This document shows, piece after piece, positions 34,511-43,283 of a stretch of 64,000 nt of DNA. The notes beneath the pieces are model-generated. The model was given only the letters and a program-made list of their open reading frames with translations, did no database searches and had not been told where the DNA came from. The first letter of the stretch is position 1. Every line of letters starts with the position of its first letter. The DNA lies in NCBI GenBank assembly GCA_016794365.1, contig JAEUKB010000079.1:62001-126000 (forward strand). Direction: 5' to 3'. Both the position numbers and the translations under genes were made by a program. Source of the stretch: Myxococcales bacterium. GTDB taxonomy: Bacteria; Myxococcota_A; Polyangia; Palsa-1104; JAEUJZ01.

Positions 34511-35419
34511 TTACAAGCCAGCCGCATCCAGCGAGATCGGCTTCGTCAGCGACTCCACGAGGATCCGGTTCACGTCGTCGGGACGCTCTAGCTGCACGAA
34601 GTGTCCGGCGTCCAGATACTCGACGCGCAGCTTCGGAACCAGCTTGCCCAAGCCTTGCGTCAGCTCTTTGCCGAGCGCCACATCCTGCTCGCCCCAGATA
34701 AGCAGCGTCTCGGACTCGACGGGCTGACAGAGCTGCGCGAGCTTGCGTGGATCTTGCCGCAGCGCCGCTCGGTAGTAGTTGATCATCGCCGATAGCGCGC
34801 CCGGCTGACTGGCTGCTCGCCGATACACCGCAAAGTCTTCGTCGGTCACGTTCTGTCGCAGCAGCCGCGTGTGCGCAAACGTCTTGCGCAGGTTCGCCCA
34901 GTCGTTGTGCGACAAGAACCACTCGGGAACGTGCGGAAGCTGAAACATCAGCATGTACCAGCTACGACGAAGCTGCCGAAGCGAAAGCTGCGACAGAAAC
35001 AGCGCTGGATGCGGCGCATTGAGAACAAACAGCCGCCGAACCACATGCCGCGTCGCAGGAATGGACGCCGTCAGCCACGCCACCGCCCCGCCCCAGTCAT
35101 GTCCGACGACATCCAGGCGCTGATAGCCGAGCGCTTTGCTCAGTGCCACCACGTCGCCGGTAAGCTGCTCCGCGCCGTATGCGCTCACATCGACCGGCTT
35201 GTCCGACAGGTTGTAGCCTCGCAGATCGGGAGCCATGACCCGAAAACCCGCATTCGCCAGCGCCGGAAGCTGCCGACGCCACGAATACCAGCACTCGGGA
35301 AAGCCGTGCAGCAGCAGCACGGGAGGACCGTCGATTGGACCCGCTTCCGCGACGTGAAAGCGCAGACCGCCCGCTGTGACCGTGTGATGACGAATGTCCG
35401 TCGCTGCTGCATCGCTCAT
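34511..35419 (-). CDS. Epoxide hydrolase-like alpha/beta hydrolase
   Basis: A 302-residue enzyme with oxyanion motif LLHGFPECWYSWR (HGFPE typical of epoxide hydrolases), nucleophile elbow GHDWGGAVAW (Asp nucleophile, not Ser), acidic residue in WGEQDVALGK and catalytic His in DAGHFVQLERPDDV. Two cap-domain Tyr candidates (YMLMF and INYYRAAL) could polarise the epoxide. Predicted to open epoxides to diols; haloalkane dehalogenase is less likely because HGFPE rather than HGNP is present. Its ATG overlaps the stop of the upstream aldehyde dehydrogenase as ATGA, so the two are translated together and may act on the same compound or its metabolites. Confidence 0.85.
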   Translation of the reverse strand: MSDAAATDIRHHTVTAGGLRFHVAEAGPIDGPPVLLLHGFPECWYSWRRQLPALANAGFRVMAPDLRGYNLSDKPVDVSAYGAEQLTGDVVALSKALGYQRLDVVGHDWGGAVAWLTASIPATRHVVRRLFVLNAPHPALFLSQLSLRQLRRSWYMLMFQLPHVPEWFLSHNDWANLRKTFAHTRLLRQNVTDEDFAVYRRAASQPGALSAMINYYRAALRQDPRKLAQLCQPVESETLLIWGEQDVALGKELTQGLGKLVPKLRVEYLDAGHFVQLERPDDVNRILVESLTKPISLDAAGL

Positions 35420-37044
35420 GGCGCGCCTCGACGACTTTCTTTGATCATCGACACCAGGCTACGCCCGACCTGCACTGCACCTCTTGCTCGATCGCGCAGT
35501 CCGTTTCCATAAAACAGCCGCACCGCACCGTCGAGCATCGGGAACGTTCCGCTGCGAATCGGATACAGCGAAATCGGCATGTGAATCGGCAGCTTGTCCG
35601 TCACCACCGTCTTGATGTGGCAGCACGAGCGCAGACCCTCGCGACCGTTGATGCGACCGAAGCCCGAAATCCGCACGCCGCCAAACGGTGCCGACTGAAC
35701 CATGTAGGCAATCCCGTAGTCGTTTACCACCGTCATGCCCGCCGAGATGCCTCTCGCGATCCGCTCCGCGCGCTGGCTGTTTTTGGTAAACACCGACGAA
35801 CCGAGCCCGTAGCTGCTGTCGTTGGCGAGCCGAATCGCTTCTTCCTCGCTGTGGACGCGGATGATCGTCATCACCGGCCCGAACGTCTCTTGCTTGACCA
35901 GATCCATCGAGTGATCACAGTCCACGACGACGGTCGGCTCGAAGAACTGTCCGGTTAGGCTGGGATTGCGACGGCCTCCGACGAGCACACGCGCACCTTT
36001 TTTCACCGCGTCTTGGATCTGACGCTCGATGATCTCCAGCTGACGCGGCATCGTCAGCGCACCGACATCGAACTGACCCCCGGCATCCTGCGACGGTGGA
36101 CCTTGGCGCAGCGCACGCGCTCGCCGGACCACTTCATCGACGAAGCGATCGTAGATTCCGTCGAAGACATACAGACGCTCTGCCGCGACGCACATCTGAC
36201 CGCACGCGGTAAAGACCCCGAGCATCGCCGAGCCCACCGCCTGATTCAGGTCCGCATCGTCGCAGATGATCATCGGATCTTTGCCGCCCAGCTCCAGCAC
36301 CACCGGCGTCAGCGTCTGCGCCGCAGCGGCCATCACCTTGCGACCGTTTTCCGGTGAGCCGGTAAAGAAGATCTTTTCGACCCCCGAGTTCACGAGCGCG
36401 CGTCCCGTCTCGCCATCGCCGGTGATGACCTGAACCAGATCGCGGCTGTAGCCAGCTTTCGTCAGCACCTCATCGAACATGGCTTGAAAGTCCGCCGCCG
36501 ACCACGCTGTCCATTCCGAGGTCTTGGCAATCACCGCGTTGCCCGCAAACAGCGCCGGAACCGTCGGACACAAGATGTTGTGAAACGGAAAGTTCCACGG
36601 ACAAATCACGCCCACCACCCCGAGCGGCTGATATTCCACCCGCGCCGCTTTGTGCATGAGCAGTCCCGACGGACGCTTGTCCGGGCGCAGATCCGCTTCG
36701 CCGTGATCGATCAGGTAGCGAATCTTTTCGCAGACCGGAAAGATCTCGCCCATCGCAGCGTCGGCCATCGTCTTGCCCGAGTCCACCGAGCACAGCCGAC
36801 AGATCTCCGTCTGATGCTCGATGATGTAGTCGAGCAGCATGCGCAAAACCCGTCGTCGCTCCGCATACGAGGTCTGACCCCACGCAACCTGCGCCTGCCT
36901 TGCGCGCGCCAGCCGATCCGCCACATCGGACGGACTCAGCGACGGAACTTCACCCAGCTTTTCCAGCGTCGCCGGGTTTTGACACTCAATCGTAAACAGA
37001 GGCGGAGAAAAGGGACGGACCTCGTCGGTCTGCTTGCCAAGCAT
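35416..37044 (-). CDS. NAD(P)-dependent aldehyde dehydrogenase
   Basis: A 542-residue ALDH-superfamily enzyme: PWNFPFHNI (cofactor region), FTGSPENGRKV, catalytic Glu in VVLELGGKDP, catalytic Cys in ACGQMCVAAERLYV and KQETFGPVMTI, APFGGVRISGFGR near the end. Oxidises aldehydes to acids. The C-terminal ~65 residues after ...CCHIKTVVTDK extend beyond the usual ALDH core, and contain a hydrophobic-basic segment that might associate with membranes. ATG 37044 is preceded by GAGGAG, so the longer frame to 37128 is rejected. Coupled by a 4-base overlap to the epoxide hydrolase gene. Confidence 0.9.
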   Translation of the reverse strand: MLGKQTDEVRPFSPPLFTIECQNPATLEKLGEVPSLSPSDVADRLARARQAQVAWGQTSYAERRRVLRMLLDYIIEHQTEICRLCSVDSGKTMADAAMGEIFPVCEKIRYLIDHGEADLRPDKRPSGLLMHKAARVEYQPLGVVGVICPWNFPFHNILCPTVPALFAGNAVIAKTSEWTAWSAADFQAMFDEVLTKAGYSRDLVQVITGDGETGRALVNSGVEKIFFTGSPENGRKVMAAAAQTLTPVVLELGGKDPMIICDDADLNQAVGSAMLGVFTACGQMCVAAERLYVFDGIYDRFVDEVVRRARALRQGPPSQDAGGQFDVGALTMPRQLEIIERQIQDAVKKGARVLVGGRRNPSLTGQFFEPTVVVDCDHSMDLVKQETFGPVMTIIRVHSEEEAIRLANDSSYGLGSSVFTKNSQRAERIARGISAGMTVVNDYGIAYMVQSAPFGGVRISGFGRINGREGLRSCCHIKTVVTDKLPIHMPISLYPIRSGTFPMLDGAVRLFYGNGLRDRARGAVQVGRSLVSMIKESRRGAP

Positions 37045-37137
37045 CGCGGCTCCTCGGGGAAAAAGTCCGCTTGGCCTTACCAAAAAGCAAAGCCGCTCGG
37101 CAACAAAAACCACGGCTCGCCGCCGCAACCGAATTGG

Positions 37138-37935
37138 CTAGCGACGATGAACCGACAACGGAACCCAGCGCGCTCGCCGAGGCTGTCCTTCACTTCCCGA
37201 CGGCGAACCCGGCTCGACCACCAGCAGCGCATCCAGCGCCGCACCGCGACCCGGCTCGACCACCACTTCGTTTTGATAGTGCGCAAAGCCCGGCTTCTGA
37301 ATTTCGACCCGATGTTCCCCGGCAAACGTCGTCACCACGAGCGGCGTCTGCCCGAGCCGCATTCCATTTAAGCGCACCGTCGCACCCGGCGGCTGCGAGG
37401 TCACTTCCAGCATCCCGGTCTTGCGCTGCTGTGCTTTGTGAAGAAGCTCCGTCGTCAGCCCGGACAGCCGCGCGCCCAGCTTACCCGGCTCACAGCCCAG
37501 ACAGCTCGTCGATACCTCAGCGGCAAAGTCCGCCATCTGCGCGTCGTAGAGCTGCCCGACAAGCTGCCAGTCATCCCCGTCGCGCCAGACTCGCAAAGAC
37601 ACCAGCTGTCGCAGCTCGCTTTTTTGACACAGCTCGGCCTGACACTCGCTGTCCGTACACTGCGACGGCTGCGGCCACTGCGTCGTGCCCATCAGCGTCC
37701 CAGGAATCCACAGCTCTGCCGTCACTTTGCGCGCCTTGAGACTGCGCTGCACGTCACTGCTCCAGCGACTGCGCTGCGCTTCGTGCTCCGCTGGCAGCTC
37801 CAGCATCGCCACCACCTGCGGCTTGCGAGTTCCCGGCTCTGGCCTTGGTCCACCCGGTCCAGCGAGCGCTGGCATCGTCACAAGCAGCCATAGACCCAGC
37901 CACAGCACGCGCCTGATTGCTTGAAGTCGATTCAT
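37138..37935 (-). CDS. PEGA-domain secreted protein, partner of kinase module
   Basis: A 265-residue protein with an N-terminal signal peptide (to about ...TMPALAGPG). A mixed domain with four or five Cys (QCTDSECQAELCQ, TSCLGCEPG) is followed by a PEGA module (TSQPPGATVRLNGMRLGQTPL, the core being PPGATVRLNG; then GEHRVEIQKPGFAHYQNEV). The Cys-rich motif SECQAELCQ and the domain order resemble the PEGA protein at 4204. Its ATG (37933-37935) overlaps the kinase stop by one base (TAATG), so it is translationally coupled to the kinase and most likely works with its extracytoplasmic domain. Confidence 0.75.
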   Translation of the reverse strand: MNRLQAIRRVLWLGLWLLVTMPALAGPGGPRPEPGTRKPQVVAMLELPAEHEAQRSRWSSDVQRSLKARKVTAELWIPGTLMGTTQWPQPSQCTDSECQAELCQKSELRQLVSLRVWRDGDDWQLVGQLYDAQMADFAAEVSTSCLGCEPGKLGARLSGLTTELLHKAQQRKTGMLEVTSQPPGATVRLNGMRLGQTPLVVTTFAGEHRVEIQKPGFAHYQNEVVVEPGRGAALDALLVVEPGSPSGSEGQPRRARWVPLSVHRR

Positions 37936-40900
37936 TAGCAGCCCGGCTCCCTGAACACTTTCTTTTCGCGGGCGCGCAGCTCAAGCGTCGTGGCTGGACT
38001 GCCCTTGATCTGGAATTCGTGCGTTCCTGGGCCCAGCCAGCGCTCCTCGGGAACGCAGCGACCCTTTTTGTTGTGGAAGACCGTGACGAGCGCCAGCTTG
38101 TTCTGCACCCGCGCGATCGCCGCCGCGACTTCCTTTTTCTGCGACTTGCTGCTACCGCGCAGCGACTTGAGCTTCTGAAACTCGCTCATCGCCTGCTCAA
38201 AGCGCGCATCGCCTTCGTAGCTGCGCCCCAGGTAGTACCCGAGATCCCACGCGAACTTGCTACACGTCGCGGGCAGCTCTCGCGCACACAGCGCATTGGC
38301 CTGCGACAGCCGAGCCCGCGCCCGATCGTAGTTTCCTTCCTTAAACGCGCTCGCACCGGCCTTCACCAGCTTCTCGATCGCTTCCTGGTTCACCGATGGC
38401 TTTTCCACCACTTGCGTCGGCTCGGGCTTGGTCGGCACGGGCGCGGTCGGCTGCGTCGCTGGTTCCGCCGGTTCCGGCTTGGCTGTCTTCGCGGATTCTG
38501 CCGCCTTGTCCGCTGCCGCTTTCAGCGCTTGATACGCCGCCGTCGCCTTCGAGCGCACCTCGGGATCGCGATCGCGCATCAGCGTCCGTAAAAGGGGCCG
38601 CGCGTCACCATCAGGCAGCCGTACGCTTTCCGCCACCGCCATCAGTCGCACCTGCTTGTCGGGGTCACGCGACGCCTTTTCGATCACGAGCGCAGCACTT
38701 GCACCGTCTTGCGCCGCCGCCGCCTGCACCGCCGCTGCACGCACCGCTGGCTCACTGCTATCGAGCAGCGTCTTGGCACTCTCGGGCGCTTCCACCTGCA
38801 CGTTGAGCCGTCGCAAAAGCGCATACGCCAAGATCCCTTCCGGCGATTCAGGCCGCTCCGACAGCGTCTTTTGCAGCTCCGGCACCGCGCGCTGATCGTT
38901 TAGCTCGGCCAGTCGTCGCGCCGCCAAGAAGCGATTGCCCTGCTCGCTGTCTTCCAGCGCCACCGACAAAGACGCCGCATCGCGATCCAGCGACTCGATC
39001 ACTTGTCGTCGCTCTTCCGCATCACCCGAGCGCAGCGCCGTCAGCACCTGCGCCCGCTGGCTCTCGTCCCCCAGCTTGAGCAGCGTCGTCCGTGCCAGCG
39101 TCTGTTCCCGCCCCGCCGGACCCGCCACGATCTGCCCAAGCCAGCCCTTCACATCGCTCAGCACACCTTGCTGACCTTGTCCGATCAGGCGACGACCGGC
39201 TTCACCCAGCGCGCGAATGACTTCTTCACGCACGGCCTGCTCTTTGTCTTCCAGACCGCCACGCAGCGCCACAAACGCCGAGCGATCCCGCACCTTCGAC
39301 AGCGCCCGCGCCGCGCCCTTCCGCGTCGCCGTATCCGAGCCATCACGCAGCGCCCGCGTCAGCGTTCCGACCTGCTTCGACGATCCAATCTCCCCCAGGA
39401 TCGCCAGCGCTTCTTCCGCCAGCAGCCCGCCGCCACCTTGCAGCGCTCGCTCGGCCAAGCTGATGTCCTGCATCGCCAGCACCTGCGGATCGGCCCCGGT
39501 CATCCGCACAATCGCCGTCGCAGCGGACTGCTGAAGCATCGGCTCCGTCGGCAGCAGTCGCGCCTTCAGCAGCTCGATGTCGGGACGCTGTCCGCTGTAG
39601 CCCAGGCCGGTCACCGCCAGCGACTGCATGCTCGGCGTCACCACCGGCGCATTGAGCACCCCACGAAACAGCTCTGGATCCACCGCTTCTTCCAGCTGCG
39701 CCAGCAGCACCGCAGACTTCAGTCCGTCGAGCCCCGACTTCTTGCTCTGATCGCGTAGATACTGCTTCCCCGACGGCTCACTCAGCTTCGCCAGCGACAT
39801 CGCCGCCACGCGCTGTGACTCCACCGTCCCGCTGCCGCCGAGCTTCACCTTCAGCCGCTCCCGCGCCGTCGCGTCCCCTGCGCGCGCAAGCTGCGGCAAC
39901 ACTTCCAGCTGTCCCGCCTCTGACACCAGCCCCTGCGACACCGCCTGCCCCAGCAGCCGCCGCGCGTCCGCATCGCCCGTACCGCACAGATACAGCGCCG
40001 CGCGCAGCTTCGCCTGCTGATCGCCCTTGCTGCCCATGATCTTTTTCAGCGCTTGCTTGCCCCGCACGTCGCCCAGCTGATCGAGCGCCTCTGCCGCAGC
40101 CACCTGAAGCATCGCCGTCCGACCTTCTTTGTCCGTCAAAACGGCTGCAAGTGGTGTCGTCGCTTCCCGCCGACCCAGCTGACCCAGCATCTCTGCCGCT
40201 TTGATCTGCACCCGCACATCGGCATCCGACAACAGCGGCAGCAGCACCGGCAGCAGCGTTCCATCGTGCGTCTCCGCCAGGCCGCTTAGCGCTCCACTGC
40301 GCAGCTCCACCGTCTGGGCCGCCAGATCCCGCTTGAGCAGCTCCACCGCTTGCTGTCGCGCTTCGAGCAGCCGCGTCGTCGCCGCCAAGCTCTCATCGTG
40401 CGCCGCCTGCTTCTGCCGCTTGTAAATCACATAGGCCGTAAGCGACCCTGCCCCGACCACCAGCAGCGTGCCCCACACCGTCGCCATCAGCGCCCACAGT
40501 GGCCAGCCTTTTTTGACCACCTGGATCTGCACCGCCGACTGTCTACCGCCCGGAGTCAGCTTGTCGATTTCGACCTGAAGCGCCGCCTCCAGCTCGCGCA
40601 TCGACTGATAGCGCGCCGACGGCTCCTTCGCCAGCGTCTTCATCACCACCGCTTCGAGTGACTCCGACAGCTGAATGCTGGGCAGCCGCTTGCGCATCGG
40701 CGGTACCGGTGCCGACGCATGTCCGAACATCACCGTCAGGAAGTTCGCGTCGTCAAACGGAACGATTCCCGTCAGCATCTCGTACATGATGCAGCCGAGC
40801 GCGTACTGATCCGTGCGCGGGTCCAGCTCAAAGCCCTGCGTCTGCTCCGGCGACATGTACTGCGGCGTCCCGAGCACCATGCCCGGCATCGTGTGACGCT

Positions 40901-41621
40901 CTTTCATCGCCCGCTGCGCTTCCGCCCCGAGCTTTTCCGCCGAAAGCTGATTCAGATCGACCTTCACCGCCGTCCCACGATTGGTCGCGATGCCGAAATC
41001 GACGATCTTCGCAAAGTCTTTCTGCCCATCCTGCTCGACGAGAAAGATGTTGTCCGGTTTCAAATCTCGGTGGATGATTCCCTTGTCGTGGACGGCTTGC
41101 AGACCGCGAGCGATTTGCTGGGCAATCCGGCACATCCGCAGCGGATCGAGCGGACCTTGGCTGATCACCTTGCTCAGCGTCGGCCCGCGCAGAAATTCCA
41201 TCGCCAGAAAGGATCGATCGTCGGGCAGCACGCCGAAGTCCGACACCACGACCGTGTTCGGGTGCTTGACCTTGCTGGCAAGCTGCGCTTCTTGCAAAAA
41301 GCGATACTGCGCGTCCTGGTCTTGCGGCTTGAGCAGCACCTTGATGGCCACTTCCGCATCGAGCAAGACGTGTCGCGCCCGGTAGACCACGCCCATACCA
41401 CCTGCGGACAGCCGCTCCAAGATATCGAAGCGACCGTCAATCACCGTGCCAATCAGGTCATCGTTCGCCTCGGAACCGGCATCCGGCTGGCTGGCTGACA
41501 GGCTCGGGCTCGACACCGCAGCGACGTTGTCTTGGCTGCCGCAGGTGTGCTTTTCGCCGTCTGGAAATAGCTCTCCACAGCGCTCACAGCGACGAGCTTG
41601 AGCCGTGTTATGAACGGTCAT
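37935..41621 (-). CDS. Transmembrane Ser/Thr protein kinase with zinc-ribbon-like start and HEAT-like repeats
   Basis: A 1228-residue receptor kinase. An N-terminal CERC...HTC cluster (Cys12, Cys15, His25, Cys27) looks like a small zinc site. The kinase domain (about 65-350) has Lys94 in VAIKVLL, HRDLKPDN (184-191), DFG (208-210) and SPEQ. The Gly loop reads LSAGGMGVVY, with Ser at the first Gly. A membrane helix (about 373-400) precedes about 650 residues of HEAT-like repeats (PLLSDADVRVQIKAAEML, here as LLSDADVRVQIKA; GAARALSKVRDRSAFVAL), then a Pro/Thr-rich linker and a TPR-like C-terminal helical part. Closely parallel in layout to the kinase at 5841. The ATG 41621 has GGGAG upstream; the TTG at 41627 is rejected. 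Confidence 0.92.
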   Translation of the reverse strand: MTVHNTAQARRCERCGELFPDGEKHTCGSQDNVAAVSSPSLSASQPDAGSEANDDLIGTVIDGRFDILERLSAGGMGVVYRARHVLLDAEVAIKVLLKPQDQDAQYRFLQEAQLASKVKHPNTVVVSDFGVLPDDRSFLAMEFLRGPTLSKVISQGPLDPLRMCRIAQQIARGLQAVHDKGIIHRDLKPDNIFLVEQDGQKDFAKIVDFGIATNRGTAVKVDLNQLSAEKLGAEAQRAMKERHTMPGMVLGTPQYMSPEQTQGFELDPRTDQYALGCIMYEMLTGIVPFDDANFLTVMFGHASAPVPPMRKRLPSIQLSESLEAVVMKTLAKEPSARYQSMRELEAALQVEIDKLTPGGRQSAVQIQVVKKGWPLWALMATVWGTLLVVGAGSLTAYVIYKRQKQAAHDESLAATTRLLEARQQAVELLKRDLAAQTVELRSGALSGLAETHDGTLLPVLLPLLSDADVRVQIKAAEMLGQLGRREATTPLAAVLTDKEGRTAMLQVAAAEALDQLGDVRGKQALKKIMGSKGDQQAKLRAALYLCGTGDADARRLLGQAVSQGLVSEAGQLEVLPQLARAGDATARERLKVKLGGSGTVESQRVAAMSLAKLSEPSGKQYLRDQSKKSGLDGLKSAVLLAQLEEAVDPELFRGVLNAPVVTPSMQSLAVTGLGYSGQRPDIELLKARLLPTEPMLQQSAATAIVRMTGADPQVLAMQDISLAERALQGGGGLLAEEALAILGEIGSSKQVGTLTRALRDGSDTATRKGAARALSKVRDRSAFVALRGGLEDKEQAVREEVIRALGEAGRRLIGQGQQGVLSDVKGWLGQIVAGPAGREQTLARTTLLKLGDESQRAQVLTALRSGDAEERRQVIESLDRDAASLSVALEDSEQGNRFLAARRLAELNDQRAVPELQKTLSERPESPEGILAYALLRRLNVQVEAPESAKTLLDSSEPAVRAAAVQAAAAQDGASAALVIEKASRDPDKQVRLMAVAESVRLPDGDARPLLRTLMRDRDPEVRSKATAAYQALKAAADKAAESAKTAKPEPAEPATQPTAPVPTKPEPTQVVEKPSVNQEAIEKLVKAGASAFKEGNYDRARARLSQANALCARELPATCSKFAWDLGYYLGRSYEGDARFEQAMSEFQKLKSLRGSSKSQKKEVAAAIARVQNKLALVTVFHNKKGRCVPEERWLGPGTHEFQIKGSPATTLELRAREKKVFREPGC

Positions 41622-41781
41622 GGGCAAGCTCCCATGGCCTCGCTCTCCAGAGCGCCCGATGCGCCATCCCCCCGACGGCGCGACGTACAGGCATAGTTCA
41701 TGACGCTAGGCCATTATTACATGAGCTTGGCCATCTTGGGGGCTTATCATCCGCCAGAGCGGGGCGCTAAAATCCCAAGCC
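41622..41781. promoter_or_regulatory. Divergent promoter region (kinase / FHA-sigma54 activator)
   Basis: A 160-base gap between genes transcribed in opposite directions. It carries an inverted repeat CTTGGG (41735-41740) / CCCAAG (41774-41779) separated by 33 bases, which might be an operator pair. No firm -35/-10 or -24/-12 boxes were seen by eye. Confidence 0.4.
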
Positions 41782-43206
41782 GTGGTGGCCAAAGACTCAC
41801 TCGCGCGTACCGCCCAGCCCGACGACGACGGGCGATCCCCAGCCACGTCACGGACAGCGACGCTGCGGCTTTTGTTTAGCAAGGCGCGCGGGGTTGTCTC
41901 TCCGTCGCTTGGATCGGCAGGCCTGGGTCTTTTGGACGCGGCCCCCGTCAAGTGGCGACTCGATGCCCCGCGTGAGCTTCAGATTGGCCGAGGCGCGCCG
42001 AGCGAAGACGTATGTCTGGCCGATGACTCGCAGACCTCGCGGCTGCATGCCTCGCTGCTGGTTCGACCGGGACAGCCGCCGCTCTTGCGGGATCTCGGCA
42101 GCTCGAACGGAACCTTTGTGAATGGCGCGCGCGTTTCGCATGCCCCGCTGCACGATGGCGATGTCGTGCGCGTGGGCGGGACGCTGTTCATCCTGCGCGA
42201 TGAACCCCAGCCCTGTCCCGATGCCCAGGTGCCCACCCTCATCGGTCACAGCCCCGCCATCCGTCACCTGCGTCATGAGGTCGCGCTGTGGGCCCCGTCC
42301 CTGGCTACCGTCCTGCTGCTTGGTGATAGCGGCACCGGCAAAGAGGTCACCGCCCAAGCGCTCCACGCCTTGTCGGGACAAAAAGGACCGCTCATCGCCG
42401 TAAACTGCGCCGCCATTGCCGAGACGCTGGCCGAAAGTCAGCTCTTTGGACATGTCAGCGGGGCCTTTACCGGTGCCAAGGCCCATCCCGGTTACTTCCG
42501 CGCCGCCCACTTGGGCACCTTGTTCCTTGATGAAGTCGGCGAGCTGCCCGCCCCGCTTCAGCCCAAGCTCCTGCGCGCGCTCGAAGAAGGCGTCATCACC
42601 CCGGTCGGCAGCGTCGAGCCCCAGCCTTGCAAGGTCCGCGTCATCGCCGCCACCAACCGCAACCTCCCCAGCGAGGTCCAGCGCGGAGCCCTGCGCGGCG
42701 ATCTGTTTGCCCGCCTCAGTGAAATCGTCCTGCGGCTGCCTCCCCTGCGTGAGCGTCGCGAGGACATCTTGCCGATCCTTGCGCACTTTCTCGGACCGTG
42801 CCCGCCGCTCCAGCCTGCGCTTGCCGAAGCGCTGCTCTTACACCGCTGGCCCTGGAACGTCCGTGAGCTGTCCAAAGTCGCCACCGAGCTGCGCGTCCGA
42901 GGTGCCAAGCTGCCGCAGCTCACCCTCGATCTCATCAAAGATCGGCTCGTGACCCCAAGCGATCCGCCCGCGCAGGCCCAGCCAAGCCCCCCGTCGAAAG
43001 GGTCCGAGCCCACGCCCGCCCTTCGTCCCAGCGATCCGCCACCGCTTGGCAAAGAAGAGCTGGTCTTGGCACTGGCCGCCCACGAAGGCCGCATCGCCCA
43101 AGTCGCCCGCGCGCTCGGACGCTCTCGCCAGCAGATCTATCGACTGCTCGAACAGCATGGCTTGTCCCTGTCCGACTTTCGCGACGGCAGCCAAGATCCT
43201 GAGTAG
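41782..43206 (+). CDS. Sigma-54-dependent transcriptional activator with FHA domain
   Basis: A 474-residue regulator. FHA domain about 60-135 (IGRGAPSEDV, SRLHASLLV, GSSNGTFVNG). The AAA+ domain has Walker A GDSGTGKE (181-188), the sigma54-contact loop GAFTGA (227-232), Walker B LFLDEVGE (247-254) and an Arg-finger region. A Fis-type HTH closes it (RIAQVARALGRSRQQIYRLL). The FHA domain in place of a receiver means that activation should follow threonine phosphorylation of a partner or of itself, as in myxobacterial activators of this class. It is divergent from the receptor kinase, a natural candidate upstream kinase (inference). Start is GTG at 41782 or 41785. Confidence 0.93.
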   Translation: MVAKDSLARTAQPDDDGRSPATSRTATLRLLFSKARGVVSPSLGSAGLGLLDAAPVKWRLDAPRELQIGRGAPSEDVCLADDSQTSRLHASLLVRPGQPPLLRDLGSSNGTFVNGARVSHAPLHDGDVVRVGGTLFILRDEPQPCPDAQVPTLIGHSPAIRHLRHEVALWAPSLATVLLLGDSGTGKEVTAQALHALSGQKGPLIAVNCAAIAETLAESQLFGHVSGAFTGAKAHPGYFRAAHLGTLFLDEVGELPAPLQPKLLRALEEGVITPVGSVEPQPCKVRVIAATNRNLPSEVQRGALRGDLFARLSEIVLRLPPLRERREDILPILAHFLGPCPPLQPALAEALLLHRWPWNVRELSKVATELRVRGAKLPQLTLDLIKDRLVTPSDPPAQAQPSPPSKGSEPTPALRPSDPPPLGKEELVLALAAHEGRIAQVARALGRSRQQIYRLLEQHGLSLSDFRDGSQDPE

Positions 43207-43283
43207 CAGAACTTGAAAGCCTCGCTCGCTTCGGGGAAAACCTCGCTTGCCAAAACGCACGAAAGGCAGACAGGTACATCGCA

